Of a DNA stretch of 55,740 nucleotides, positions 23,503 through 33,981 are shown in pieces. This stretch comes from Circinella minor (Eukaryota > Mucoromycota > Mucoromycetes > Mucorales > Lichtheimiaceae): positions 1-55,740 of the forward strand of contig JAEPRB010000254.1 of assembly GCA_016758965.1 (NCBI GenBank), written 5' to 3'. Below the pieces are notes generated by a model. The model saw nothing but the letters and a program-made list of their open reading frames with translations. It was not told the DNA's origin and did no database searches. Made by a program: the position numbers and the translations under genes. Positions within the stretch are counted from its first letter, which is position 1; each line of letters opens with the position of its first letter.

Positions 23503-23875
23503 AGGTGCAAGCCGTGGACATATCATGGAAACCATCATCGCGAAGACACAGCAAGGAACTCACCACAACAAGTACAACGAACGGGTGCAAGCCATGGGCT
23601 TATTATGGAAACCATAATCCGAAGACACAGCAAGGAACTCACCACAACAAGTACAACGAATGGGTGCAAGCCATGGACTTATTATGAAAACCATAACACG
23701 AAGACACAGCAAGGAACTCACCACAACAAGTACAATGAACGGGTGCAAGCCATGGGCTTATTATGGAAACCATAATCCGAAGACACAGCAAGGAACTCAC
23801 CACAACAAGTACAACGAACGGGCGCAAGCCGTGGACTTATTATGGGAACCATAATACGGATATACAACAAATGAT
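23503..23875. repeat. 79-bp minisatellite, about 4.6 copies
   Basis: The anchor GCAAGGAACTCACCACAACA recurs at 23551, 23630, 23709 and 23788, exactly 79 bp apart. Each unit also holds GGTGCAAGCCATGG and TATGGAAACCATAAT (a short palindrome). Copies are about 90-97% alike; a fifth decays after 23870. Because 79 is not a multiple of 3, overlapping open frames on both strands are by-products, not genes. Confidence 0.93.
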
Positions 23876-24440
23876 TAACCATAATGATGTCCATCACTTA
23901 TTGTTGCTCAAAGAACGGATGTAGGCCATAGGAAACCGACCAAAAATGAAGCGACAATCAGATAAAACTGTTGTATAATTTCAGATCACCAAATAATTCC
24001 AGACGTTATCTCGTTTGTGATTTCCATCATTGACTGTCGCCACCAATAGCTGCATAGAGAAGAAAAAAAAACGAGAATGAAAATGGGAATGAATTACATG
24101 TTTCATAATCATGATTCTATCCCCTAAACATTACAATATCTTATTATACAGCTTCAGTACCAACTCATTAGACTATTTATAATGCAGATGAGCAAGTACA
24201 AGTGATGGGCATCGCCATTACAACAAAAGTATCATTTTTTGCTGCAGAGCGATAAAAATAGAAAATTTGGTGGATTTTCGGTTTTTCCATAGAAGTGGGT
24301 TCTAATTGGCTGATGTTATGACTGACTTATCAAAGTGTTGAAAAAGGAGGTTCCAACTCAGTCTAGTAATATGAAACGATAAGTGAATAATAATTAAGGT
24401 GTTTGTGTAAGAAGCATAAAAAATATCTTTTGTTCTCTAC
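23876..24440. other. Intergenic, no gene recognised
   Basis: Between the minisatellite and the decamer array. No coding or repeat structure seen. Confidence 0.35.
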
Positions 24441-24510
24441 TTATTCAACGCCATTTAACTCCATTCACCTACATTCAACTACATTCAACCATATTCAAGC
24501 GCATTGAATA
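24441..24510. repeat. Seven-copy 10-bp phased repeat
   Basis: Seven consecutive decamers in exact register share the core ATTCAAC (ccATTTAACt, acATTCAACt, acATTCAACc and so on). The array sits 25-95 bp upstream of the ATG at 24535. One repeat per helical turn would place every core on one DNA face, as in protein-binding or bent DNA. Regulatory function is inference. Confidence 0.6.
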
Positions 24511-24534
24511 ATTCTGTTTTTTTTTTTTTTCACA

Positions 24535-26180
24535 ATGGAGGGAAATTTCAACTACAAAAAAAAAAGTGGTCGACCTTCCGGTCAAAAGAATGCTCAGGTA
24601 GGCACAACTTCGGACGTCCTAAAAAAGTGGATAGCAAACAAAAAAAAAATCATTTACCTCTATTAACACGACTATCAATAATAATGAAAATAATAATCCA
24701 TCTACATCATCAAGCTCTTCTATTAATAGTACAGCAACGACTGTACAGGAAAAACCAACATCACTATTAGCGGAGGATGATCATATACCTACCGCTTGAT
24801 GAAATTTATTTTGACAACATGGTTCCTTCAGCCGTAGAAGATCAATATGATGTATCTGATAAAGATGAAGAAGAGGATAGTAATAGACAAGAAGGCACTG
24901 AAGATATTATTGACACTACGTCCCAAGCAGCCCACTATCATAATGCTAATAACACTGTTGATGATAATAACATTACAGAAGAAAATAGACATGAATCAAG
25001 CGCTAGTCCAGAATTAGCTGATGTCGTTCTTGCTAATTATTGATTGCGTCATAACATTGATGTATATATATTCAATGGTTAGAAAAAATGATTGTACGTA
25101 AACTAATTCATTAGTATGTTTTAGGTGGGAACAATGAACAGACATGGTAAAATTCACAAAGAACATTATGAGCCATAACTCACGCAACATATAAATTATT
25201 TACGCCTACAACCTGGATTACCAGTCATTTATAATGAACCAGGGGTACATAAGTACGCCCTTCATCTTGCTGACTGCTCTCATGAAGGCTTTGGAATTTC
25301 TACCCTCCTACTTCGGTCATTTATGGATCTTTATAACATCTGTGCAGCAGACAATTCAATATTATCCACAAGAAATAGGACATTTTTATCTGATTTAGCT
25401 TCGTTGATTATCTTGCATAGCTCTACAGCACATACAACTGGATCACAATATAGATTTATAGCTCAACGTCAAGGTGCTGCTCATGCTATTATTCTTGTAC
25501 AAACCCAGGTTGAACGCAACAAATACGACTCGCTCATTCGACAACATTTTCCTCAACAACTACAACGTAACCGACAACCTGACTTTGACAAGTTTTCAAA
25601 ATTATGGTCAGCTTTTGTTGATGGAAGGTCTATTTTTTATAAAGTACCTGAACATTTATGTAGCTGCCATGATAAATAGTGTGAGCACTAAAATATACAT
25701 TTGACGAAAAATAGCTATAAAGAACAAATCGAAACTTTGCAGTATTTACGCTCTCCATCAAGAAAGCGCAATATCGCAGAAGCACAAAACTCAGCTGCTC
25801 TTAAAATACCTCAACTTCAAGCTATTATTTATGAAGCAACTAATTCTTCATCATCATCATCACCACCATCAGCAGAAGAAGAGAGAAGCAACACTGAGCA
25901 CCCTAATTCCACTATCATATCATCTTCAAACGAAATAATACATAATAATAATACAACAAATACAATCAAACCAACGATATTTTATAATCCATGTATACTA
26001 CAACATTCGCTTGATCCACCATTTTCTTTTACATATGCTGCTCCTTCTTCAGATACTAGTATCTTTGATGGTTTACGTGCACCACCACATGTGAGAGATT
26101 GTAACACATGTCATAGTAATACTTGTGTCGGCAGAACAGGACGAGGAAAATGCCTTCTTTTAAATAATAACAACCAATGA
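24535..26180 (+). pseudogene. Decaying gene of unknown family, multiple frameshifts
   Basis: ATG 24535 opens KKKSGRPSGQKNAQ, a basic stretch with an AT-hook-like GRP core. The frame then breaks at an A run near 24640. It resumes in another frame (INNNENNNPSTSSSS to LLAEDDHIP), shifts again near 24780, and runs on as an acidic DKDEEEDS region to 25043. From 25134 a long frame with LRLQPGLPVIYNEPG, YALHLADCSHEGFG and FDKFSKLWSAFVDGRSIFYK is interrupted by an in-frame TAA at 25176 and shifted near 25650-25700. It ends with a Ser-rich part and a Cys cluster CNTCHSNTC...GKC (C-x2-C-x4-C-x8-C) at 26180. The intact ancestor would be roughly 450-500 aa. I do not recognise the family; a lineage-specific multicopy or mobile-element-carried gene is my best guess. 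One shift is at a homopolymer and could be a sequencing error, but the TAA and the 24780 shift are not. Confidence 0.6.
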
Positions 26181-26720
26181 GTCTAATTTTCCAAAATGAA
26201 CAAACGGGTACATATAAACTTATACGATACAACCATTAATATTGAATACCATTATTATTATTATTATTATTATTTATCATATGTTATATATATCACTTCT
26301 TTTTTTGATAAAAAAAAAACGCCATATAGCTACATAATAGGAGAGTTTTAATAGAATAAGTCTTTAAAAGTTGGCCTCAGCTTCGCTCCTTTGGCCAATT
26401 TTCAAAAGAATTAAATCCATCGGCCCCACTTATGGTACCCGAGCCTTTTTTTTGTACGTAACTAAGTTGAGATAAGGAGTCAGAGGAAGATTAAATGGGG
26501 GAAAGGATAAATAAATGCGAACCTACACCGAGGTTTAGTATGACACGTAAATAAAACAAAAATGATTAATGATACATGTGGCCATCAAAATAAAAATTTA
26601 ATCCCAACGGATTTATATATACATAAAAAAGAAGAAGCATAAATGAAACTAATCGTATTTAACATTATAAACATAGAAAGTGTCGTGAATCAATTTAATT
26701 ACCATTAGCTTATATTCGCC
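26181..26720. other. Intergenic with a hairpin
   Basis: Contains an (ATT)n run near 26248-26273 and the inverted repeat described at 26361-26409. No gene seen. Confidence 0.35.
26361..26409. repeat. Imperfect hairpin
   Basis: CTTTAAAAGTTGGCC and GGCCAATTTTCAAAAG form an imperfect stem around a loop containing CAGCTTCGCTC. It lies about 180 bp past the end of the 24535-26180 remnant. It could be a terminator-like structure or a mobile-element fragment. Confidence 0.35.
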
Positions 26721-27326
26721 ATGTCTGCGTTTGATTATTTCCGGACAGTACCCGTTAAAGAATGGATGCTATTAGATATTCTTAAATCATATGATAACAA
26801 ATTCAACAATGTTACCTTGAGTGCTTTATGCAATCGTATCAAACAAGATTTGAATGAAAAGATATATTCAAAACAAGGAGTAAAATGGAGAGAGGGCATC
26901 ACTGCAATCAAGGAACAAATGCAAGTAGTAATTTAACAGCTATGAACCTATCAATGTAAAGGTTAGTTTTTCATTATTTTTTTTTTTGGTATATTTTATT
27001 TTAGACTTTATCAAAACTTCATTGTGTCAAAGAATCTTATAATAAAGGGAATATGAATTCAACTCCTGAGGTGCCTAAAGTCCAAGTTGAGAAGCTTGCG
27101 GATAATATGATGTTTGGTGGAAAAGGAAATGAGAACAATTTCTTTTCTAATAACTCTGTAAGTCATACTGTTAATTCTAATTTTATTATTATTAAAGATC
27201 ATTCTCGAATATAAAAATACTGAGTATTTTTATATTTATATTTGTAGTTGCCCAAGAAAAGAAAAGTTGGTGATGGGTTGGTAGTTGACGATGAAGCTAG
27301 TAATAATAAAAGCAATAACAATAATA

Positions 27327-27433
27327 GGGGTTTCAAAAATGAATTTTTTTCGCAGTTTTCGTGAAATCTGCGTCTCTTGAGACGCGAAATTTCGCAGATC
27401 TCAAAAAATTAATTTTTCATTTTTGAAACCCCC
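27327..27433. mobile_element. MITE 1: 107-bp foldback element with TA duplication
   Basis: Ends are GGGGTTTCAAAAATGAA and its near-perfect complement (TTCATTTTTGAAACCCCC), flanked on both sides by TA. The centre is also palindromic (GCGTCTC TT GAGACGC), so the whole element can fold into one long hairpin. It carries no ORF. TA duplication and terminal repeats fit a non-autonomous Tc1/mariner-type element. Removing the element and one TA leaves the host exon open in one frame. Confidence 0.85.
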
Positions 27434-28151
27434 TAATGTATATTTAAAATCACCAACAAACGTAAGTGATTCTAAATTGCTGAGCATCATTTTTAATTTC
27501 TTATCTTATACTTTTTTTTTTTTACAAAGCGTGCTGAAAACCCACCGTCAACACATACTGGATCATTGGAGAGCCATATTGCTTCTGATGGCGATAATCA
27601 ACAGCATGATGGTCCTGATGTATTCGAAAGTTTACCCATCAATGACAACACTGGTCCAAACAATAGCGCTGCTACATTACCAGTACGTATACATCGATCT
27701 TTATTATTATTATATTCAAGCAAATTGGACTATCTTGAAGAAAACCAACTAATTGCTGAATGTTTTCTTTTGTATACATATAGAATAAAGTAGTCGTCAA
27801 CCATAATCAAAAAAAGTATACGATCCGAACACCTGCCAATAATACCACAGCCAGTCCTCATAAGCAAAAGTTAACACGTTGAAAATATATGAATGTGCAT
27901 CGTCATCTTTAAAAAAGAAGCTTTGAAGTACAAAGACACCTCTATCAAGACTTTCATGCGGCTTCAAGTATTTTCAATTAATGATGAATTCTCATGGAAG
28001 CATGTCGATTTGCGCCAAGTTACGATTCCGCTTAATTGGAATAACCGAATTACGTTACTAAGATACTTTGAACTGTTGGGAACTTTAATGGTATATTTAT
28101 TGTAGAAAGGAGAGTTGGAGGATTTTTATGCGCTTTTACTAATTAATATGT

Positions 28152-28366
28152 AGTAGAGAGTTTCGGGAGATCGTGTTTTCAATTCCAAAAACGGTGTATG
28201 AATAGCGCTAAAAATTTGTACCGTTCCAATAATAATATTTGAAATTTACTTTTCATAGCATTGTTGTGTTACCAGAAAACTTCTCAGCAAACTTATTTTA
28301 CATTTCATCCATATTTGGGTTGATTTCGTATTTTCATGAAAATACGAACTTCCGAAACTCTCTACT
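28152..28366. mobile_element. MITE 2: 215-bp element with 30-bp inverted repeats
   Basis: The first 30 bases (AGTAGAGAGTTTCGGGAG...) match the reverse complement of the last 30 at 27 positions. No ORF inside. Both sides carry GT, an apparent 2-bp target duplication. It sits in the host intron 28091-28371, between a TACTAAT branch-point-like site (28136-28142) and the acceptor GTTAG. Superfamily uncertain. Confidence 0.8.
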
Positions 28367-28603
28367 GTTAGATTGGCCTTCAACGTGAGCACAATGGCTC
28401 GTTATCCTATACTGGTCAGTCAATCGGTGAATGTTTAGGTAAGACTTGAACTTAAACAATAATCGTGCTTATAAAATTTTATCAGTATTCTCATTAGTAC
28501 GTTACTCATCTATTATAATTATAATTAGGCATATAATGATTTCGCAAGGAGTCGAGTATTTCCCGCTTCATCGCCCACACCATCACTTTCGATAAAATAT
28601 TAA

Positions 28604-29418
28604 TCAAAAATTGTAACAAACACACCACCATACCTAACTATAATTATATACCACTTTTTTCTTTTTCAAAAATCATACTTACTACTCTCAATACCATTAA
28701 CAACAAATGCTGTATGTAGAGCCTAAAAGGAGCATCACCTACTGTATTCATTTATTATAATAAATTATCGATTCACTTTTACTACTGTCATTATGGCCCT
28801 GCTTATTGTCATTGTAGCATAAACCAATGTATATACAACTTCCAAGTTATTTATTATAATTCATTGGACAAATCATAGTTTTTTCAAAACATCCGTATCC
28901 AAATCCGATGCATCGGTATGTAATATCTGAAGGGGTTTCCCCAATTTTTTTTTTCGTGGGGATGTTTTGTAGTATATACTCTTGGCTTTAATGAAATTGG
29001 TGTATACCCAACTTTTTCGTTTCTAGGAATCACTTGGAGGTGTTCTATACCCTTTACTTTTGTGTGTTCGCTATGGGACCATTTGATACTTTAAATTTAT
29101 ACCAACCAGTGGAGGTTCCTCCCATAGAGGTTGATTTTCTGACCTTTTGATGATACAAATTGTTTGGAAACCTCCTGATTTTAATAATATTTGCCATCGT
29201 AAAAAAAAGTTAATTGAGCAACGTGACTAATTTAAAAAGCTTATTGCCAATCTATATGTTTTTCGTTCTTTACTTATGTTTTTTCTTTTTTATGTCATCA
29301 CTCTTTTTCTGTATGATTTACTATTACTCTTTATAATCATTCTATGTTTGTACCTTCTAGGTAATAAAAACTAGTATATATTATACAAATAGCGTTAATC
29401 TTTATAATAAAGAGAGGC

Positions 29419-29449
<31 letters not shown>

Positions 29450-29526
29450 GGTAACATGATATAGCATTGTTGAAAGTTACTTTTGAATAAGTGGACTTTG
29501 TTTTATTATCTTTCTTAGCCAAAAAA
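28604..29526. other. Intergenic with a weak inverted repeat
   Basis: No gene recognised. CAAAACATCC at 28885 and GGATGTTTTG ending at 28969 form a 10-bp inverted repeat spanning 85 bp, perhaps another short foldback element. An (ATT)n microsatellite lies at about 29418-29449. Confidence 0.35.
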
Positions 29527-30032
29527 ATGTCTAAAAGAGAAGGGTTCCTCACAACCTCAGTCGTGACAACCAATCAAAGAGCCGGGATCGGCGAGAATTA
29601 CAAGGTAAAGTAAATAGACAGAAAAAAGTTGACATACGTAATATCATGGTATTTACTTATGTTTGACATGTCATATTGATTGTTATGAGCGATTCCCATA
29701 AGTCGATATTTCACGAGTCTCTCGTTGATGTTGCTTTATATTAAAGGTGATCCCTTGAAATTTTTTAAACTAAATATGTATTGAGGATTCTCATTTAAAT
29801 TGGAACGAAGCAGAGGAACGAATAAATGGTTTCAAAAAAAAAAAAAACATACAAATACGTACGTATTCACCGACCTGTTATCAATGGCTCGAAAAGTGTA
29901 TATGATGGTACTACTATTTGGATTTGTGAAGCGAGTCCCAAATTTCATATGTATGATATACCTTTTTATCATTATCTTTATTTGAAAAGACACTTTGATA
30001 CAGTATATATTTTAACCTTATACAGAATGTAA
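29527..30032 (+). pseudogene. Possible third decayed gene fragment
   Basis: ATG 29527 opens a 26-codon exon (MSKREGFLTTSVVTTNQ...) ending at a GTAAAG donor. Further on, 29780-30032 reads LNWNEAEERINGF, then after an A run in a new frame YKYVRIHRPVINGSKSVYDG and TTIWICEASPKFH. Composition is protein-like, but exon joins are unclear and the A run breaks the frame. No family recognised. It lies on the same strand as the two remnants upstream. Confidence 0.3.
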
Positions 30033-30297
30033 AAAGTACGTACGTACATCAAAAGTTTTATTGTTGTTGTCTAATATACAATTACTATTATTTATGTTTC
30101 GGTATACTAAATTTCTCAAGTTTTCGAGAATATATATATTGGTTTCTTATACATATTTCTGCACAGTTTTCTCTGCTGTTCATTATGCAATTTTTTTTGT
30201 TATATTCATAACATTTTTTCATAATTCGAAAAATGCATTAATTCAATTGGGTTTTTTTTTATAATAAACTTTTAGTGTTTATTTTTGTTAAAGGTGT

Positions 30298-32313
30298 TTA
30301 GTGATACTTTAGCAATAACTTTTCACCTACACTACTAATGATTTCCAATGCTTGATCTATACCATATTTATACATACATACTCGGGTATTAGTAACTATT
30401 TATATAAATTCAATCAAATATATAAGTATAAAACTTACCAATATCTTCTTTTGTATGTGAAGCTGATAAACAAAAACGTGCACGCGAAGAAATAATTGAC
30501 GTAGCTGGGTATCCTACTACACACACTGCAACACCACGTCTTAAAAGTCCTCGAGAAAATGCTCTATATATATATATAAAGCATTATCGTTTTAATTTTA
30601 CTCTATTCGTAACTTTTATAGAAAAATAACTATTACTTACGCTATTTTTGCAGGGTTGAATAATAAAAGTGGAATGACTGGACTGCCTTTATCGCCATAT
30701 ACAATAAATCCCATTTCTCTTAAACGTAATGCAAAATAACTTGAATTATCTAATAATTTTTGAATACGCCAACGTCCTTCTTGTTCGCTTGATATATATA
30801 TATAATTTAAATTAAGGCAATGTTATTACTTGTTTCCATGGTTTTTAGATGGTAACAAAAAAAAAGAGAAAGAATATTTACCAAACAATCGTCATACTTG
30901 TTAATACTTGTTGAGCGACAGGGATTGATATTGGTTCAGCATAAACATAAGCATGATTATGTAACTTTAAATGATCAATTACATTTTTACTAGCAGCAAT
31001 ATAGCCACCAGCAGCACCAAATGATTTAGTAAATGTTCCCATCAAAATATCCACACGTGCAGGATCTACACCATATAGATCACAAACACCACCTCCATGT
31101 TCACCAATAGCACCAATTGAATGAGCTTCATCCACATATAAATAAAACTTGAATTGATCTTTAAGTTTTAACAAGGCAGGTAAATTAGCAATGGTTCCTT
31201 CCATGGAATATAAACCTTCAACTACTACAAGAATCTTTTTCCATGGTCGATGAATACGTGGTTGACCTTGGGAAATAGATTCTCTTAATACATCATGAAG
31301 ATCTTGCATATTATTATGTTTGAACACACGAACAGAAGCACCCGATAATCGAGCACCAAAAACAATAGAAGAATGATTTAATTCATCAGAAATAATTAAA
31401 CAACCCTTGCCAACAAGAGCAGGGATGGTCGTTGAATTGGTTGCAAATCCCATACTAATCACCATAGCAGCTTCTTTTCCAACAAATTCAGCAACCAATC
31501 GTTCCAATTGAATATGTATATCCAAACTACCTGCTTCTGCGCGAGGACTACTGGATATAAGACCACGTTCCATGGTTTCTTTTTCTACAGCATCAGCGCA
31601 TGGACCCGTATTTTGAGCAAATCCAAGATAGTTGTAAGAAGCAAAATTGAGACATTCAGATACTTGACCATTTAATTGAAATGTTTTATTATAATCTTGA
31701 GTGGAACGATGTAATAAGTGAACGGTTCTTGAAGCAACACCAGTAATAGGTCGATTCCAACAATCGCGTATACGCATATAAAGTCTTCGTGTATAAAATG
31801 AATCAAAATCCGATACTAATGGTGCATATCCCTGATTTTTTTGTTATTGTTATTGTTATTGTTATTGTTATTTAATAGGTTGTTCATTTAATTAGATCAT
31901 GTATCAAAAAAAAAAGAAGTGATGTATTTGAAATAATCTACCTCATTAACTTGTAAATGACGATATTCTCCACGTTTAAAAGTTTTCCCCGAAAAATCAC
32001 GTAAATGACCAAGTAAAATAAGAATAAACCAATTCAAATAAGTCAAGACAAGAGTAACCAAAGGAGCTGACTCCAATTTATGTTCTAATTCATCATAAGT
32101 ATGTTTAGGTTGAGTATGTGGTGTCCATCTTAAAGTACGTGGTGGTTTTAATGGTAATAATGGTGGTGGTGGTTGTAAAGAGGATGGTCGAGTTAAAAAA
32201 TTTGAAGGTGCCAAACTAAAAACAAGATCACCTGAAGCACGACGTGGTATGGATACAAGTGATGTTATAGCAGGTGCACTGCTTATTGTATGTGCTCGTT
32301 TCCCTTTTCCCAT
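30298..32313 (-). CDS. LCB2: Serine palmitoyltransferase subunit 2 (LCB2)
   Basis: Five exons, 32313-31942, 31831-30882, 30787-30641, 30563-30439 and 30356-30298, give 550 aa. The start is ATG 32313 (MGKGKRAH). LCB2 is the PLP-binding subunit of serine palmitoyltransferase, which condenses serine and palmitoyl-CoA to 3-ketodihydrosphingosine, the first step of sphingolipid synthesis, on the ER membrane. Seen here: one N-terminal membrane segment (about 92-110, [17 protein letters not shown]), the alpha-oxoamine synthase fold with SYNYLGF, DELNHSS, the aspartate of YVDEAHS (about D358) and the PLP lysine in GTFTKSFG (K393), and a C-terminal CEQEGRW...SASHTKEDI region. Length is close to yeast Lcb2 (561 aa). 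Two introns end in (TA)n-TAG or TATCAAG. The partner LCB1 is not in the window. Confidence 0.95.
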
Positions 32314-32759
32314 CAAAAATAAATAAATTATTATTTATGAATTTTGTTTGAAATTCATTAAATACATAATTCATTTTTTTTAAATACATATTTCTTAGAA
32401 TTATTTAGGGTTTCACATTATGTTTTTAAGAATACCCTTGTCAAGGCAAAAAATGAAATTAAAAAAAAAAAAAAAAACTTAAGGAAAATTTTATAAAAAA
32501 AAAAAAAAAAGAAAAAAAAAAAGAAAAGGACTGGTTTGCTGTTTATGTACAATTTCATAGATCCGATGTTCAAAGTTAAAGAGAGAGAGAGAAAAAAAAA
32601 GGGGGGGGGAAAGAAAGAAAAAATTGAAAGGTGAATGATCAAGTTAAAAAAAAAAAGAGTTGAGAGGGGGGGAATATGCATCACAAACAGAGACAAAAGA
32701 ATAGAGAGAAAGAGAAAGAGAGGTATAATATACGCATGAATTATGAAGAAAAGAAAAAA
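32314..32759. other. LCB2 upstream region, low complexity
   Basis: Between UBC6 and LCB2, same strand. Purine-rich on the plus strand (A runs, GAGA, GGGGGGGG near 32602), pyrimidine-rich on the transcribed side. No gene seen. Confidence 0.4.
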
Positions 32760-33140
32760 TTAAGGTGTATTACTTTCAGTAGCTGATGTTGAACGAGCAG
32801 CTAATTTTGAAAGAATAAGATAAATAAACACCAATAAAATTAATGCCCATCGTCTCCATTGACTTACTGTCCTTGCTAAAATTGTTTGTTGTTGAGGTGG
32901 TTGAACATTATTATTATTATTATTATTATTATTGACTTGTCCACCTTGTTGAGGTTGTTGTTGAATAGGTACTGTCTTTTTTACAGTTGTTGTTGTCATT
33001 CTCCGTCGCATATTATCTGGATTTATAGGTGCATTTGCTAATGGTGCTAACTCCAAAGTACAAAGTTCAGGAAATACATCTGTTCATAATCAAATCATTG
33101 ATAGAATAGGAATATCATTAATCATTGTTCTAATAATATA

Positions 33141-33184
<44 letters not shown>

Positions 33185-33981
33185 CTTTCTGTTTTTCAAT
33201 ATCAATTACTCACCTCTGAATTTTCCATTTTTTAAATTCACTTTATGTGATCGAGCTGCATATATACGTTTTTCTGCATCTGTTGTTTTAATACTTCCAG
33301 TGGTTGTTTCATCCGTAGTCTATTTATTTATTACACAGTTAAATTTTTATGGACCAATGAAATGATTCAAAATATTATTATTATTATTATTAACCAATTC
33401 TTACCATAAAACTTAATAAACCATTCAATATAGTAGGTACAGACCAACTTGGATTCCAAAGACTAGGATGGAAATCACTCATGGTTAAACAAAGACGTGT
33501 GTCTGGTTGAAATCGACCTGAAGGGGTTGTCATACGAATGGCAGGTGGTTTAAAAGGATATTCAGAAGGAAAAGTTAATCGACCATAATATTCACCACCT
33601 TCATAAGGAGTATCGGGTGGTCCACGAATTACATAATGCCTGAAAAAAAATATATTTATAAATTAAAATTTAATTAACATTATTTATTACTTTTTTTTTG
33701 TTATTAAATACTATCGTTTGTCGTTTGTTTGACATTATTAATATTGATGGTTTTTCTGGTTCTCGAGTCTAAAGTTTCTTAATTACCATTCTAAAATATT
33801 GCTTTCCAAAGGTTTGGCGATGATAAAAGGTGGAGGACTATATATAACAAAAAAAAAATAGTAACAGATTAAAAGCTTATATTATTTTAAAATTTAATTT
33901 CGAATGGGTAATAGAGATTTACTTTTTTTGAATTTCCATGTACTCCTTGGTCAATCGTCGATATGCAGATTTGGTTGCCAT
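32760..33981 (-). CDS. UBC6: Tail-anchored ubiquitin-conjugating enzyme E2 (UBC6/UBE2J2)
   Basis: Five exons, 33981-33923, 33837-33787, 33639-33405, 33319-33214 and 33079-32760, give 256 aa. Ubc6 is the ER-membrane E2 of ER-associated degradation. Seen here: the UBC fold with [40 protein letters not shown], and the catalytic cysteine in [21 protein letters not shown] at residue 87, the same number as in yeast Ubc6. The typical HPN of other E2s is absent, as is normal for this subfamily. The C-terminus has an Asn/Gln-rich spacer, [21 protein letters not shown] as tail anchor and a short luminal end. Intron 4 contains about 17 CT/AG repeats at 33146-33181. Length matches yeast (250 aa). It lies directly upstream of LCB2, another ER-membrane protein gene. 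Confidence 0.95.
33146..33181. repeat. (CT)n microsatellite inside a UBC6 intron
   Basis: An uninterrupted run of about 17 CT units (AG on the transcript) between exons 4 and 5, a site likely to vary in length. Confidence 0.9.

Larger units (their letters stand above)
26721..28603 (+). pseudogene. Decaying multi-exon nuclear-protein gene carrying two MITEs
   Basis: Exons that join in frame: 26721-26924 (MSAFDYFRTVPVKEWMLLDIL...), 27005-27157, 27248-27461 (interrupted by a MITE at 27327-27433), 27530-27682, and about 27784-28090. Later ones are 28372-28438, a putative 11-nt exon at 28486-28496, and 28529-28603 (ending in a Ser/Pro-rich tail and TAA). The third exon opens LPKKRKVGDG, an exact match to the classical monopartite nuclear localisation signal. 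The middle is Asn/Asp/Ser-rich. In the fifth exon the frame shifts twice near 27875-27915, between KQKLTR and EALKYKDTSIKTFMRLQ. The first MITE adds a stop (TGA) and changes frame; the second lies in the last long intron. The N-terminal helix-rich 68 residues suggest a DNA- or protein-binding module, but I recognise no family. A DNA-associated or transposon-related regulator is possible. Confidence 0.6.

Noticed and set aside
23461..23854. Five overlapping open frames on both strands
   Set aside because: All are readings of the 79-bp minisatellite in different frames; 79 is not divisible by 3.
23503..23875. Possible CRISPR-like array
   Set aside because: Head-to-tail repeats without unique spacers in a eukaryotic genome; a minisatellite explains it.
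25094..25124. 31-nt intron in the 24535 remnant
   Set aside because: It has GTACGT, CTAATTC and TTTTAG signals, but 31 nt is shorter than any other intron here and the frames on both sides are already broken.
28885..28969. Third MITE
   Set aside because: Only a 10-bp inverted repeat and no target duplication; kept as a weak inverted repeat, not called an element.
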